Assembly: GCF_932526225.1 (NCBI RefSeq)
Contig: NC_064043.1
Location: forward strand, 10,893,821-10,957,820
Reading direction: 5' to 3'
DNA length: 64,000 bases
Source: Nematostella vectensis
Taxonomy: Eukaryota > Cnidaria > Anthozoa > Actiniaria > Edwardsiidae
Part shown: one piece after another, positions 47,601 to 59,545 of the stretch
How positions within the stretch are numbered: position 1 is the stretch's first letter
How the letters are laid out: every line of letters starts with the position of its first letter
The notes under the pieces: model-generated
Databases searched by the model: none
Seen by the model: the letters and a program-made list of their open reading frames with translations, nothing else
Told to the model about the DNA's origin: nothing
Position numbers and translations under genes: made by a program

Positions 47601-49874
47601 CAAGAGGGTTGAAAAATGAAAGACAGGCGAATATGCAAATTTCAAGTTGGTAAATAACGTGCTTGGTCTTATAACATAATGTCGTTGTTGTTGTTTTGTT
47701 CTTCCCATGAGCATCCCTTTTTAGTCTTTCAATTTAATTTCAAAGTAACTATCTAAAAATAGAGTTACATACATCCTCGTATATCAAATCCACTCAATCA
47801 TGTCACAGCTGTTGTGGAAAGAGTAAAAATACATCCCACGACTTATACTAAACGTGTGATTTCATAATGAGGAATGATCCTATTCGGCCTTACTTTGTTG
47901 CAGGTCTTTACATGAGTGATATCCCTATCCACGATGCAACTAGAGACCTCATTCTCCTCTCCGAACAACACAATGCGGAGTTCAAGCTCTCGCAAAGGCT
48001 AGAGATCCTAACAGACAAACTACAGCAGACGTCTCGAGAGCTAGAGAACGAGCAGCAACTCAACGATCGCCTACTCTACAGCATCCTCCCTGCCTCGGTG
48101 GCGAACGACCTGCGTCTTCGAAAGCCAGTCAATGCCAACAAGTATGAGATTGTCACTATCATGTTCAGTGGAATTGTCGACTTCACCAACTACTGCAACA
48201 AGATCAAGGAGCCAATGGAAATCGTGGAGATGCTGAACGAGGTTTATACGGAATTCGATCAACTCACGGATAGCAATGATGATATTTATAAGGTAATGTC
48301 TTTGCAGCATATCTTACATTTAAACGAAATTCAACCAAGTGACGGTGCAGCATTCCTTACATGACGAGGTTAATGCGAAATTCGATCAACTGGTGAGTAA
48401 CAATGATGATTTTAAAAGGTAATGTCTTTGACGCATCCCAACTGACAGATAAAAATGATGTATTTAAAAGGAAATTACTTACTAGCTTCTCTGTAAAAAC
48501 GCTTTTGTTTTACCTAGGTTTTCAATTTGCTTACCCTCCCCTAACCCCTTTTATCACCTTCATAAAAATATTGGTGGAGAATACGTACAAAGCTTTGTTA
48601 TTAATCCAAGACATGTTATCTGGTGACAGGTTGAAACAGTTGGTGACAAGTACATGGCTGTCAGCGGCTTGCCGACAAGATGCGATAAGCATGCGCTGAA
48701 CATCGCAAACCTTGCACTGGATATGATAGACATCTCGAAGGGCATGAAGGCCAAGGGCATACAACTACAGGTAAGAAACTACCTTTTCTTATTCGGATGT
48801 GATTGACATCTCCACAAGTATAACAGTCAAATGACTGACATGTTGTTCGGGTCATGGCATCCCCATCTCAGTATACACCTCCTAAATATATATATGTATA
48901 AAAGGCATGGAGGCGATCGCAAAATACGTCTTTTCTCTAGATAAAGTGCTTTTCACAAAATGCAAGGAGTATTTTTTTTTTCAAAAAACATAACTATACA
49001 ACTTCCAATGATAAAATGTTGTGGCCGTTAGTACTGTTAGTTTTTTTTATTGCCAACTATTAAACGTACAGTTCCTCTAATCATCGAATTGTTTTGTGCA
49101 ACACGTTTAGGTAGGACGCTTGTTCAGGGGAGGGACTTATCTATATTTTTTCCTCTCCTTTTTCACACGATTTTCTTACCTTGTTTTGCTGCAGGTTACT
49201 ATAGGCATTCACTCGGGGGAAGTGGTGGCTGGTGTAGTCGGGCAGAAGAAACCTCGGTATTGTCTGTTTGGAAACACTGTGAACCTCACCAGTCGAACCG
49301 AGACTACGGGCCTGAAGGGGAAAATAAACGTCTCGGAATACGCATACAGGTAAATTTATTATTGTATCATTATTTTTATGATGAGGATCGATGGAAAATT
49401 GATGACAAAATCGCAAAATTTGCCCAAAAATGATGGTGCTATTTGATATTTGAGACGGTACCACTCAGATAATTCTCCCAAAAGTACTTGTTGTCCCGAG
49501 ATGTGAGTTTTTTTCTAGAGGTTCATGTCATACACTCGGGGTCAGCCATAAGGAAAGACTGAGCCAACTTAATAGCTGACCTTATTTCAATTCACGGCAT
49601 AAATCGCCGAACTTTGTTTTTATTAAAACTGCTTTGCTTCAGCTTGTACCGAATAAGGGTAAAGTTTTCGTGTGAATGACACTTGATTGACACATTCTAT
49701 TGATTGTACAGGTGTTTGTTGGTGCAGCCGCATGAGCAGTTCGTGTTCAAAAAGAGAGGTCCAGTGGTCATGAAAGGCAAAAAAGAGCCAATGATAACTT
49801 ATATCTTACAAAGGAATGACAAATATCAACCAGACGGCGCCGAGCAAGACATAAGCTTGCAGCAGTTAGAGTAG
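44685..49874 (+). CDS. Soluble guanylate cyclase beta subunit (sGC-3)
   Basis: Seven exons give 629 residues: 44685-44761, 44875-44981, 46578-47435, 47904-48292, 48630-48770, 49195-49349 and 49712-49874. [18 protein letters not shown], heme ligand in SLDGLHEQL (His107) and Y-x-S-x-R as YTSER, so heme and NO sensing are expected. The PAS-like domain follows ([12 protein letters not shown]), then a coiled coil and the cyclase with [26 protein letters not shown] and [18 protein letters not shown], all beta-type; the glycine in place of the first metal-binding Asp is normal for beta because alpha supplies it. The C-terminus [13 protein letters not shown] is the beta hallmark. Differences from its neighbours: the start Met is in the same exon as YGF, and an extra intron (47436-47903) splits the large central exon just before [15 protein letters not shown]. 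It needs an alpha partner, for which sGC-1 and sGC-2 are candidates. Confidence 0.92.
44982..46577. other. sGC-3 intron 2
   Basis: AT-rich intron of 1.6 kb. An open frame of 110 codons on the - strand (46172-46504) has no recognisable domain and no visible expression signals, so it is not called. Confidence 0.4.
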
Positions 49875-51416
49875 AAAAAAAGAGGTCTGGGTATGACCAT
49901 ACCCAGGATTGGCTTAGGCTAAATAAGAAATGCCTTTAACAAATTAAAAATGAACCTTTTAATGTGTGAATAGAACGGTTTTTGTATTTATGTATGTGAT
50001 AGTGAAACTATTAATGAAATAATTTCATTAGTGAAATATTTTATTAGTGAAATAAATTAATGCCCTAGTCGGGATCTTAAACAAGATATTGGTTAAACGT
50101 TCAAAAAGGTATATAAGACTCTGCTAGCAGAACAGGCACGGCAGCGCCCGTCCTGAAAAGTCATGACGAGAATCTCGAGTACCAGTGTTTGGTTAATCTA
50201 GCCCTGTTCAAACAGCGCAATTGCTGAAGTCCAAACCAGTCGACGTTACATGCCCAGCAATGCAGCGTAGATTGTAAACCATGTTGGGAGGTGCTGTGAG
50301 GTGAAACCACAGTATTAGCAGTGCCGCCAAGCTCTCAGTGGTAGAGAGAGTTTTGGTAAACAGAAGGTAAACACAACATTATACGTTGTTGTAGACAAAT
50401 TTTCTCTTCTCTGGATTAATTCGTGATAAGGCTTTGAACAGGTATTGCTTACAGAAGTTTAATCTATTAAGACATAAGATAATTTGATCGACGTTGCTTG
50501 AAAAGCCCATATAACAGGAGAGATCTCAATGGGCTGCTTTACAAGGATAAAATCATTCTTATTAGAGAATGTTGCCATTTCACCTTAGATCACACGTCTC
50601 AAAGCAGACAAAACAGCCCCAGACGACAGCGGGAGTCCCATGCAGGATCACCTATCACGATATCCTTTACGGTACACCTCTAAAACATTACGACCTCAAA
50701 GTATTGAGGGTAAGAAAAATATTCGTTTTCGCCCATTTTCAGCTCTTTTGAAATTGCCATTTCCTTTGACAGTAGACCCTTGCCATCTTTTCCACAAACA
50801 CATAGCTTGTGATGTTATCTGTCTTTCATTATGGGGACCCTGTGGCGCTATGGTCGCTAGCGAACCTGATGAGTCTGCATGGTAGAAGTGTGTTTTGATG
50901 TTTAATAACAGCAACCCTTATTTTATGCCGAGAAATATAGGATGTAAAAAGGATTAATATGGAAACGGGTTTTGCTTGCCTACCAAAGTTTAGGCTATTA
51001 TAAGTGGCTGGTTATAGTTATACCGATTGGTTTTCTAATTAAGATATCACAGCCTGAAGATTCGAACATTGCACTATTCGATGTTGAAAATAAGTTAATT
51101 GTCACTTCACGGCTATATCTACATATCTTCAACTCAAGTAAGAGCTTAATTTTATTTTCTAAGTCAAAACTATTTTAAAAAAAGCATATATGTAAAATAA
51201 CTGCTAAAAGCGGTATGTTAGTAATCACTGACGAAAAACGAAAATGAAAGGGGGGAAAAAACCTAAAAGTAATGAAATCAGTCGGGTAATAACAACCAAG
51301 ATACTCGACCAATCATCACCGGGCAATTTAATTAGGGGTCTCAAAAGATTGACTTAATTCTATTTGCAGCCGAGGCCAGCCGAGGCCTAAGCAACACACG
51401 GGCTTGACATTTGAAG
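49875..51416. other. Spacer between sGC-3 and sGC-4
   Basis: A poly(A) signal AATAAA for sGC-3 is at 50051-50056. The rest shows no gene. Open frames at 50498-50914 overlap in several frames and are not convincing. Confidence 0.4.
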
Positions 51417-54400
51417 ATGGTGAGTGGTCATTACAGCTTTTGCTTCGTTTCCCTGGGGAGTTTAAAGTAAGATTTTTCTCTTTCAGTATGGGTTTGTGAA
51501 TCACGCGCTGGAACTTCTGGTCGTGCGTAACTTTGGGGTCGCGAAATGGGAGGAAATAAAGTATGTTCTTATTTTGATTATCTGACTTTCGCCGCTGGCT
51601 CTATTCTTAGCACCAGAGAAACATTGAATTTGCATGGCTTTTTTGTTCATTAGGCGAGCAGCAGAACTAGAAATCGAGGGCCATTTTCTCCAGCGGATTA
51701 TTTACGACGACGTGATGACATATTCCTTGGTGGGAGCCGCCACTCGAGTGCTCGGTGAGTCACAAATAGCGCCGTAATAATGAGATTAGCAGGTTTTCGA
51801 GTGGTCACTTTTAAATAAATTTTTATTTTCATCTATCTCAGAAATAATTTTAACCACTATGCCTCTTCGATTATATTTCTTTACCTATATATATCCTGAG
51901 TATACGTATCATAAATATTCTTTCTTATTTTGATTGTAAGAAAATGAAATGTTAAACCTCTTATTCAACTCCAGTTATATTATTTCACTATTTCTACAAT
52001 GTCAACATTCACATTTCTCATTCGGATTCAAGAAAGATATAATTCGAGTCCTTTTGCAGTAATTATTCTATTCAGCGTCTCATTTTACATCAATCATAAC
52101 AAAACAATTGTATAAAAATTTGTTTATGTTTCAACAGACATCGAGACAAGTGCAATACTCGAGAAATTCGGCGAGATGTTTTTCGATTTCTGTCAAGAGT
52201 CCGGATACGATCGCATCCTTCAAGTACTTGGCGGGACCCTTCGAGATTTCATCGGGAATTTGGATGCGCTTCATGACCACTTGGGATCGATATACCCTGG
52301 CATGCGAGCTCCGTCTTTCCGCGTCTCCGATCGCGAATCTGACGGCGCTCTTATACTTCACTACTACTCAGAACGCGATGGTTTGGAGCCAATAGTGGTC
52401 GGTATAGTAAAAACAGTCGCTCGTAAGCTACTCAACACTGAGGTCAGCGTAGAAGTCGTAAAGGGGAAAGAATATGACGGGGACGATGTGCAATTTGTAA
52501 TCAAAGAGATCAGTGATCGCGGAAGAGATTGCGATTCACAAGTGAAAAATTATGACCCGATCAAAGATTCCTTCCAGCTGTCAAACGAACCAAAAATCTC
52601 GCCGGCGACATTCTGCAAGGCATTTCCGTTCCACTTGATGTTCAACCGGGATTTGAAGGTTACCCAGGCAGGGGAATCTGTAAGTCGAGTAGTGCCCAGC
52701 CTCACCCCAGGGGATGCAGACATGTCAGAGATTTTCGAGCTCATAAGACCTCAGTTGCGATTCACCTACGAGGCTATCATAGCTCACATCAATACAGTCT
52801 TCGTGCTGAGAACCCGAGAAGGAAAACTTTCTAAGCCGGCCAACAACATGTGTAATAAGAATGGTTGCTGCAAGCTCTGTGGGGACTCCCTCCCCCTTCG
52901 ACTCAAAGGACAAATGGTATACATCCCTGAGTCAGACAACATGATATTCCTGTGCTCGCCAAGCGTAGGGAACTTGGAAGATCTAGCAGATGTTGGTCTT
53001 TACCTAAGTGATATTCCCCTTCACGACGCCACCAAAGACCTGATCCTCCTCTCAGAGCAGTTCAAAGCAGAGTATGTCCTGACTCAACAACTAGAGATCC
53101 TAACAGATAAGCTACGACAAACGCACAATGCCCTTGCAGAGAAAAAACAGCTGACGGATCAGTTGCTATATTCAGTGCTGCCACCATCTGTGGCCAATGA
53201 GTTGCGGCATAACCGGCCTGTCCAGGCAGAGAGAGCTGAGATGGTTACCCTTCTATTTAGTGGTATTGTGGACTTTGCACAAATCTGCAAGAACTCCAAG
53301 CCTATGGAGATAGTGATGCTGTTGAATAATATCTACACCAAGTTTGATATGCTGACAGATCCATCTATCAATGATGTGTACAAGGTAAGTAGAACAAGCC
53401 TTAAGTTGAAGAGGGTACATTACGTATCTAGCAGAGTGAAGGAATACTGTATGTATCTTCAAGGAAGGTAGACCAAGCCTTTAAGGGTGCAAGGGCATAT
53501 GTATGTTGTTACTAAGGGGACAGGTGTATAGACAGGGGTTGGCATAGGTTTACCATGCACCATCCCCCCATGGCTGCCACAAGCGAAGTCTATTTGTCCT
53601 AAACAATGACCTGCACTATAAAAGGGCTTAGCTCCGCCCCCTTCGGCTGAATTAAATTCAAACTTCAAGATGACAACATGCCATAACATTGTGTCAGTAG
53701 TGAGACTTTTTAGTTATGTTATCATAAATAAATAGAACTAATTTTTTACTTCCAGTCCTGCTCTTTTGGTGGGTTATTCATTGTTTTAGCCAAGAGGAAA
53801 TAAACCGAGCCAACGAGAAGATAAGTGTTCAAAAGTTGAGTTTGGGTTTCGCTCCTTGTCGGCAAACAATTAAGACACGCTTGACTGAACACCATAGCTC
53901 CGCACCGAGTAACCGTAGTCTGACAACTGAGCCTTTCGTGGACCTGGTCCAGGCCCTTTTATAGTGCGGGTCCTTGTTTAAAGAATCACCAAACTTAAAC
54001 AGTTTGCATACATTATGATACCCATTTGGTTCTTAAATGATTTATCTGTATCAACCTGGGAAGGGGGGGGGAAGGGGTGCGAGGATAATTTAGAGTCAAG
54101 GATAACCTTGTTGTGAAGTTTTTTTGTAGTCTTAACCTTGTGTCTTCAAGGAAAATGTTGTCATATTTGAGGTACATGAAATGCTAAATTTCCACACTAA
54201 CTCCTAACCCTCTAGATTGCAACATGATCACTGTGCTTTAAAAGTATTTACTTCTCACACCCTTGTGTAAGCACAGGGCTTGTGTCTCACTCGACTCTCA
54301 CTTGACAAAGTAAATGTTGGTGAAATATTTCGCAGAACCTCCAACAGCTTAGATCAAAATTGTTGGCTTTTGTAGAGGGAGGGAAAACAGAAGGGAGGAA

Positions 54401-56861
54401 AACTGAAAAGAGGAGAACCTGAGAACCCAGAAAAAACCTTCAAGCAAAGACGAAAACCAACTATCTTAACTCATGTTAGAACCGGGAATCAATTCCAGAA
54501 CCCAGTGGCAAGGGTCACAGGTGCTACAGAGCAATGCTCTGCTAACTATTTGCCAATGCTTTCTACTCGCTTGTTGCCATTCTCATCCTAGTTCTAAAAC
54601 CTTTCTAAATTATTACTTCCATGGCTTGATTGACAGGTTGAGACAGTTGGTGATAAATACATGGCAGTGAGTGGGCTTCCTGAGCGTTGTGCATTCCATG
54701 CACGGAGCATCTGCAACATGGCTCTCGACATGAAACATGTCACTCAGTCAATTATCCATAAGGGAGACAAAATACAGGTTGGTCCCTTTTAATACTGCAA
54801 ACCACCCCCACCAAATTTCTAGCAGGAATTTGGATATCTGAACACAATTAGTCTCCTTCATTTTATAATTTTTTGTACTTTTATTCCCATGGCTAAATGC
54901 TACCAAGTAAAAAAAAAACTATTACCTTAATCATGTGTGTGTATCATGGTGCTTGCTTCTCATCTGTGAATCCTGTCGCTAGCTCTTCTTTGTCTTTACT
55001 TCTTCGCATTCTCTGTCCGCACAGGGTGTCCATTGTTTCCACTCCAGTTTATCTAGTCAGTAAAACAGTAAAACGGTCAAGCAAAGTGATAACACAATAT
55101 CTACTTATCTACGTATCTAGATCCTTGCTTTTGGGGTTTTACAGTGCTTTTTAACATATTTAATAAAAGGACATTGGTTGGTTTATATCCAAATACTAAA
55201 ATTTAAGATTACTTTTATCATTTCTATCAGACTTTGTGAGGCAAAATTATTGCAACGAATCAACACATAACAATAAGCATAAAATTCATAAAATCTCTAG
55301 CCAAAGCGGTCATAAAGAGATTATTACAAACAGAAATGGTGCACAAACAAAAATACATGTTTTTTAACCCTTCTGGAGTCGCAAATTCTTATGGACCTTT
55401 ACAGCTTACGTACAATATGGTTGACCACTGTTTGTTTGTTTTGACTTTCATTCACGTTTCCTTCTTTTCGCGCGAGCTACGATCCGCTTACACATTACTG
55501 TGGGCTCGAGGCGACTACCCACAATGCAGCAGAAATACCACAGGGGACATCACAAAATAATACAGCAGGGAGCAACAGGCGTTCATGTTCCACCGACGAC
55601 GGCAGAAAACAATGGAATTTGATTGATAAATCAATAGAAGCACGTGAAAATGCGCTCTGCCTGATATATTTTAGACTTTCTCCGCCAAACCACGACGCGA
55701 AGTTTCACGGTCTATTGACGACGCGGACGATTGACCTATTTATTACCAATGCATGGTGCTCGCTAGGTGTAGCAGGACTGTTGCAGGCCTTGAAATTTAT
55801 GGGAGGCACGATACAGAAACATTAAGAAAATATTGGGTGAACAACCACGCCCTAACTGGTTATTTCCTTATAAATTTTGAGGGGGGGGGGGGGGGTGACG
55901 CCAGGTCCCACCCCCTGCTATGGCCCTGTGTGTAAATAGTGTCCTTAGTTTATTTCTTTTGACCATAATGTTTTGCTTATTGAATATACTAGTTTGGAAT
56001 CGAACGCCAAGCGCGGACGTGTCTTTTTCGATCTCGTTGTCCTAGCCGTCGTCGTCTTCGTCCTTGCTTAAGCTCCCTATCACTTGGCTCTCTTTCTGTT
56101 TAGTATTGCCAATGCGCACAAATTTTCTCAAAAAGTATCTGTTATTTGTAGATCAAGATTGGCATTCACTCGGGGGAGGTAGTGGCTGGGGTAGTGGGGC
56201 ACAAAACGCCTCGCTACTGCTTGTTTGGCAACACCGTGAATTTGACGAGCAGAACAGAGACCACAGGGGCCCCAGGTCAAGTCAACATAACCGAGTTTAC
56301 ATACAGGTATGTACGAGAAACGGGAAAGGAGGCGAAAAGCCTGTGTTCTGTGTTCTCTCCTTGTCTATTTGGCTCGAGTCTTTCTAATCGCAGTGCATGA
56401 TCTTACGCTCTTATCGGTTGAGAGCCCTACACATCCCCGTGCATACGACGCAACACTTTTGATGACAAATTCAATCACAGTATAATATGAATATCTTATT
56501 ATCCTAGTCTGCTTGGGCTCCGCTACCGGTAGCTAGGATTCAAAGAACACACTATTTCCCCCACAGGTGTCTTCTGGAACCCGAGTGCCAGGACCCAAGC
56601 TTTGTGTTCGAGAGGCGTGGTCCTGTAGCAATGAAAGGACGACAGGAACCCATGGTGACCTACCTACTCACGAGAGACCCACGGCATCGAAGCAGCTCAT
56701 ACATTGACAATCTAGAAAACAAGGGTACTTTCCTTAGGAGGGGTTCTGTACTGACAGACCAACCCACAGCTCAGATCATCAAACAATCGCCTCCTGTTAC
56801 AAGATGTCCCATCACGAATGCAGCTTGCCAGGCTAGAGCGAAGATTGTCACGGACGTTTGA
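51417..56861 (+). CDS. Soluble guanylate cyclase beta-1-like subunit (sGC-4)
   Basis: Seven exons give 671 residues: 51417-51419 (only ATG, then GTGAGT), 51487-51560, 51654-51754, 52138-53384, 54637-54777, 56152-56306 and 56567-56861. This is the copy most like vertebrate GUCY1B1. H-NOX starts [18 protein letters not shown], the heme ligand in NLDALHDHL is His105 exactly as in vertebrate beta-1, and Y-x-S-x-R reads YYSER. The PAS-like domain has [11 protein letters not shown] and [16 protein letters not shown]; a coiled coil follows ([15 protein letters not shown]). The cyclase domain has [26 protein letters not shown] and [18 protein letters not shown] (beta-type). [13 protein letters not shown] is followed by a ~70-residue Ser/Thr-rich tail longer than in vertebrate beta-1. 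The product is a cytosolic NO-sensing subunit that makes cGMP with an alpha partner. The exon layout matches sGC-1, including the Met-only first exon. Confidence 0.94.
53597..53983. mobile_element. Inverted-repeat element, ~30-bp ends, in sGC-4 intron 4
   Basis: 'aaacaatgacctgcactata' followed by AAAAGGGC at the left (53597-53627) is mirrored by 'gcccttttatagtgcgggtc' then CTTGTTTAAAG at the right (53953-53983). It is about 390 bp. No transposase frame. Confidence 0.7.
54470..54550 (-). repeat. Possible tRNA-derived SINE fragment
   Basis: On the - strand the stretch reads 'ttagcagagcattgctctg' followed by a B-box-like 'ggaattgattcccggttc', resembling a decayed tRNA gene body. Only one copy is visible, so this rests on shape alone. 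Confidence 0.3.
54778..55764. other. sGC-4 intron 5, first part
   Basis: AT-rich intron before the family-1 element. No exon recognised; the open frame at 55336-55560 lacks features. Confidence 0.35.
55765..55928. mobile_element. Family-1 inverted-repeat element, near-complete copy in sGC-4 intron 5
   Basis: Starts 'gtgtagcaggactgttgcag', contains 'cagaaacattaagaaaatat' and 'accacgccctaactggttat', a G homopolymer at about 55881-55895, and ends 'ccccctgctatggccctgtg'. Confidence 0.65.
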
Positions 56862-59100
56862 ACTGAAGGGTGTAGAAAAAGTGATCATGTGACGACATGA
56901 AGCCCTCCTCTCCCTTCAGGCGCAAGTCCTGGTTTTGCCAGGGAAGGGGAACGCAGTCATATACAGTTGATTGGCAAATGGTTGTCGTCAACCGGCATAT
57001 ATTAGCCAAAGCGCATACGGTGATGTCTGGTGCACACTAATTACATAACAACATAACGACATGAGCGCGGTCGTTATGTCTATGTCGTATGGCGGGCTAA
57101 ACAGATTGCGCGCGCCATGTCGTTATGTCACTAGTGTGCACTAGGCGTAAGACTGAAGTTATGCGTTGGCTAATATATGCAGCTAGGCGTTTCAGTGGTT
57201 TTTACCCATGCTTACATGCGGGCTTGTCGCGTAGTCGCGAAGCCGGTTGACGATTTTGGGATTTCTGTGGTTTTTTTTTTTTTCGAATCTCCTGGTTATG
57301 GTGATGTGACGTCATCCGAAACCCTCTTTTCTTGGTTGGCCATCCCCAATCGTAAACGGCCAGCTAAAGGAGTGTCGAACAGGGGGAACGAAGGGGGGAT
57401 AGAAACAAATTGATTTATTAAACATCCGCTTGTGATTGATATATACTGTATGTTGTTAGCTAAACAAACTTATATATACCAGACATGTATATACCTGGAG
57501 CAACCGTTCAAATGTAGAAAGCAAATTCTGCTTATAAACAAAGCATGAACAAAAAACGTGAAAATGTGCTTACTAGACTAATTTTACAAATGATGGTTCA
57601 GTAAGAAACAGCGCAAAATACTTTTGGTAGAAAAATCCTTTCTGTAGATGTTTATACTCTCCCATCACTTCAGTGCCTACTCTAGCATCTGCGTGAAAAC
57701 GCTGCTTCGTAGTATTTTAGATAGTCATATAATTGACTAGTCGTTCGGGCTTATGGTTGCACGAGGCGAGGTTTCGCTTCTGACTTTCGTCGATGTTCGT
57801 GAAGATTTCGTTCGCTCATGATTATTCAATAAACTCCATTTTGTATTTCCACACAACGCTTTTAATCCTCCAGAAATACAGAACATCCAAAGAAGACATT
57901 CTCTGAGTTTTGACCATCAATTTTGTAAAATAATTTAGTCCAAATTGATACGTCGCTCTCAACTCGAATTGATCGTAGAAATGTCTTCTTTCGCTTTAAA
58001 TCCTCCACAGACGATAACATATATTCACTGAAAAAACTTCTTTTGGATGTGGATACGTTAAGCTGGTTATGCAGGTAAATTCCTAAAGTGATTTGTCGTC
58101 TTGCTGCTTTTTCTATCCCAAATAAACTTTCAGCAAACTTGAAATTGTCGCGCGCGTTGCAAGATCATTATGGCGGGAAATTGTCAAAACACAGGGAGTT
58201 TGAAGCCGATTTTCCGTAAAGTCAATAATTCTAGATAAAATGGCAAATAAAATGCCGTTTTAGTGTGAAGACCTATAACCTTGGGAGTAAAAATCCAGTT
58301 TTCGATGGTCATTTTACAAATCAACTCACCATTTCCAGCTTTGGAGGTGAGCGGTCCGGTCCGGATCGTAGGATACCGGACCTTACGAGAGCCAATCAGA
58401 GCGCGCGCTATTTGATGGATACCGGACCCTGAAAAAAATAAAAGAAATTATTCATTTAGTTTATTTATATATGGAACGTTCCCAGGATTTTTCTTGGGGG
58501 GGGGATGCAAAATTGAATCAAATTTTCGGGGGGGGGGGGGGTGAGGGGAGTGAGTTCTTTGATAAAAATCTGACCACCTCTAAAAAACGAAAAAAGGATT
58601 TTTTTTATGCCTTTGCAGTATCTCCACAGAGGTTTATTGTCGGATTTGGCTACGCCTATTGAGGACCGAAAGTGGACCTTCGGCCATTGTAGGAGGGTGC
58701 GTTCGCACCCCCTGCACCCCCCTGGGTAAGGGCCTAAAATTGCAGTTTAGTGCATTGCCCGTAATAAAAACATGGATCCTCTTTAATCCCTCAAAAGATC
58801 TTCTAATCATGACTTAGACTCGTTTATTTTCTGCCAAACCCGTAAAGGTGATATGAGGACAGCGACTGATTATGGCAAAGTTGTGGTAACTGGCGCTATG
58901 GAATTGAGGAGAACATGGAGAGACTCTAAGAATTGAGAGACAATTGAAAGGCTTCAGGTAGTCATAAACACAGATGGCATATTTTGGCATACGAAGTGCT
59001 ATTCCCTTTTCACAAGCAAGGATAAGATCCAAAGATTCCAGCAAAAATTTCTAAAGGGTCATCAGGCAAAGAAAATGCAAGCGATCCCACACAAGACAGA
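56862..59100. other. Intergenic downstream of sGC-4, no gene recognised
   Basis: Contains a small inverted-repeat element (57027-57144), a segment near 58345-58435 with two inverted 'ggataccggacc' motifs around 'gagccaatcagagcgcgc', and a repeat with G homopolymers at 58440-58720. No coding sequence is convincing. Confidence 0.4.
57027..57144. mobile_element. Short inverted-repeat element (CTxGTGCACACTA ends)
   Basis: Left arm 'ctggtgcacactaattacat' followed by 'aacgacatg' pairs with right arm 'catgtcgttatgtcactagt' followed by 'gtgcactag', with an 8-base insertion on the left. It is about 118 bp in total. Confidence 0.65.
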
Positions 59101-59119
59101 AGGTGGTTTTGTTGACTTC

Positions 59120-59545
59120 GAAGATGCCCTTTAGTGTTCAGAGCTAACCACGAGGAAGCCGATACAAGGGTTAGTTCTGCACTGCGTTGGGAGCACCAGC
59201 GATATAGTGGTTGTTGCAGCAAGGGATACCGATGTACTTTGGCCCATTCCCCAAGTACCTCGTCTCGTAATGTTTGGATAATGGCTGGAACAGCTGCAAG
59301 GCGGAAGTACTTAAACATCAGAGCTAACTGTGACAGCCTTCCAAAGGGCTCACTATCTGCGCTCCTTTCGTTTAATGCACTTACTGGTTGCGACACACGA
59401 CATCGTACATCTGCAACCACGCCAAACCCTCGGCATTGAGGACCAGCTCCTGTCATTGTTTGGCGAGGAAGAGCTAACGATCGAAAAGATATGTGAGGTT
59501 GGGAATTTTGTTTGTGCCATGTATAAGTGCAAGTCCAGTCTGTAA
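59120..59545 (+). pseudogene. Frameshifted remnant of a cnidarian repeat-associated gene (NHEEADTR type)
   Basis: Three reading frames in succession give parts of one protein. ANHEEADTR and later VWIMAGTAARRKYLNIRA and SLLSFNALTGCDT share one frame; LHCVGSTSDIVVVAARDTDV lies between them in another; LLSLFGEEELTIEKICEVG follows in a third. The pattern 'HEEADTR ... DTDV ... GT.K.KY ... FHALTGCDT' is one I associate with a multi-copy, transposon-linked gene family of unknown function in cnidarian genomes. At least two frameshifts make it a remnant. Family assignment is from memory of the pattern. Confidence 0.5.
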
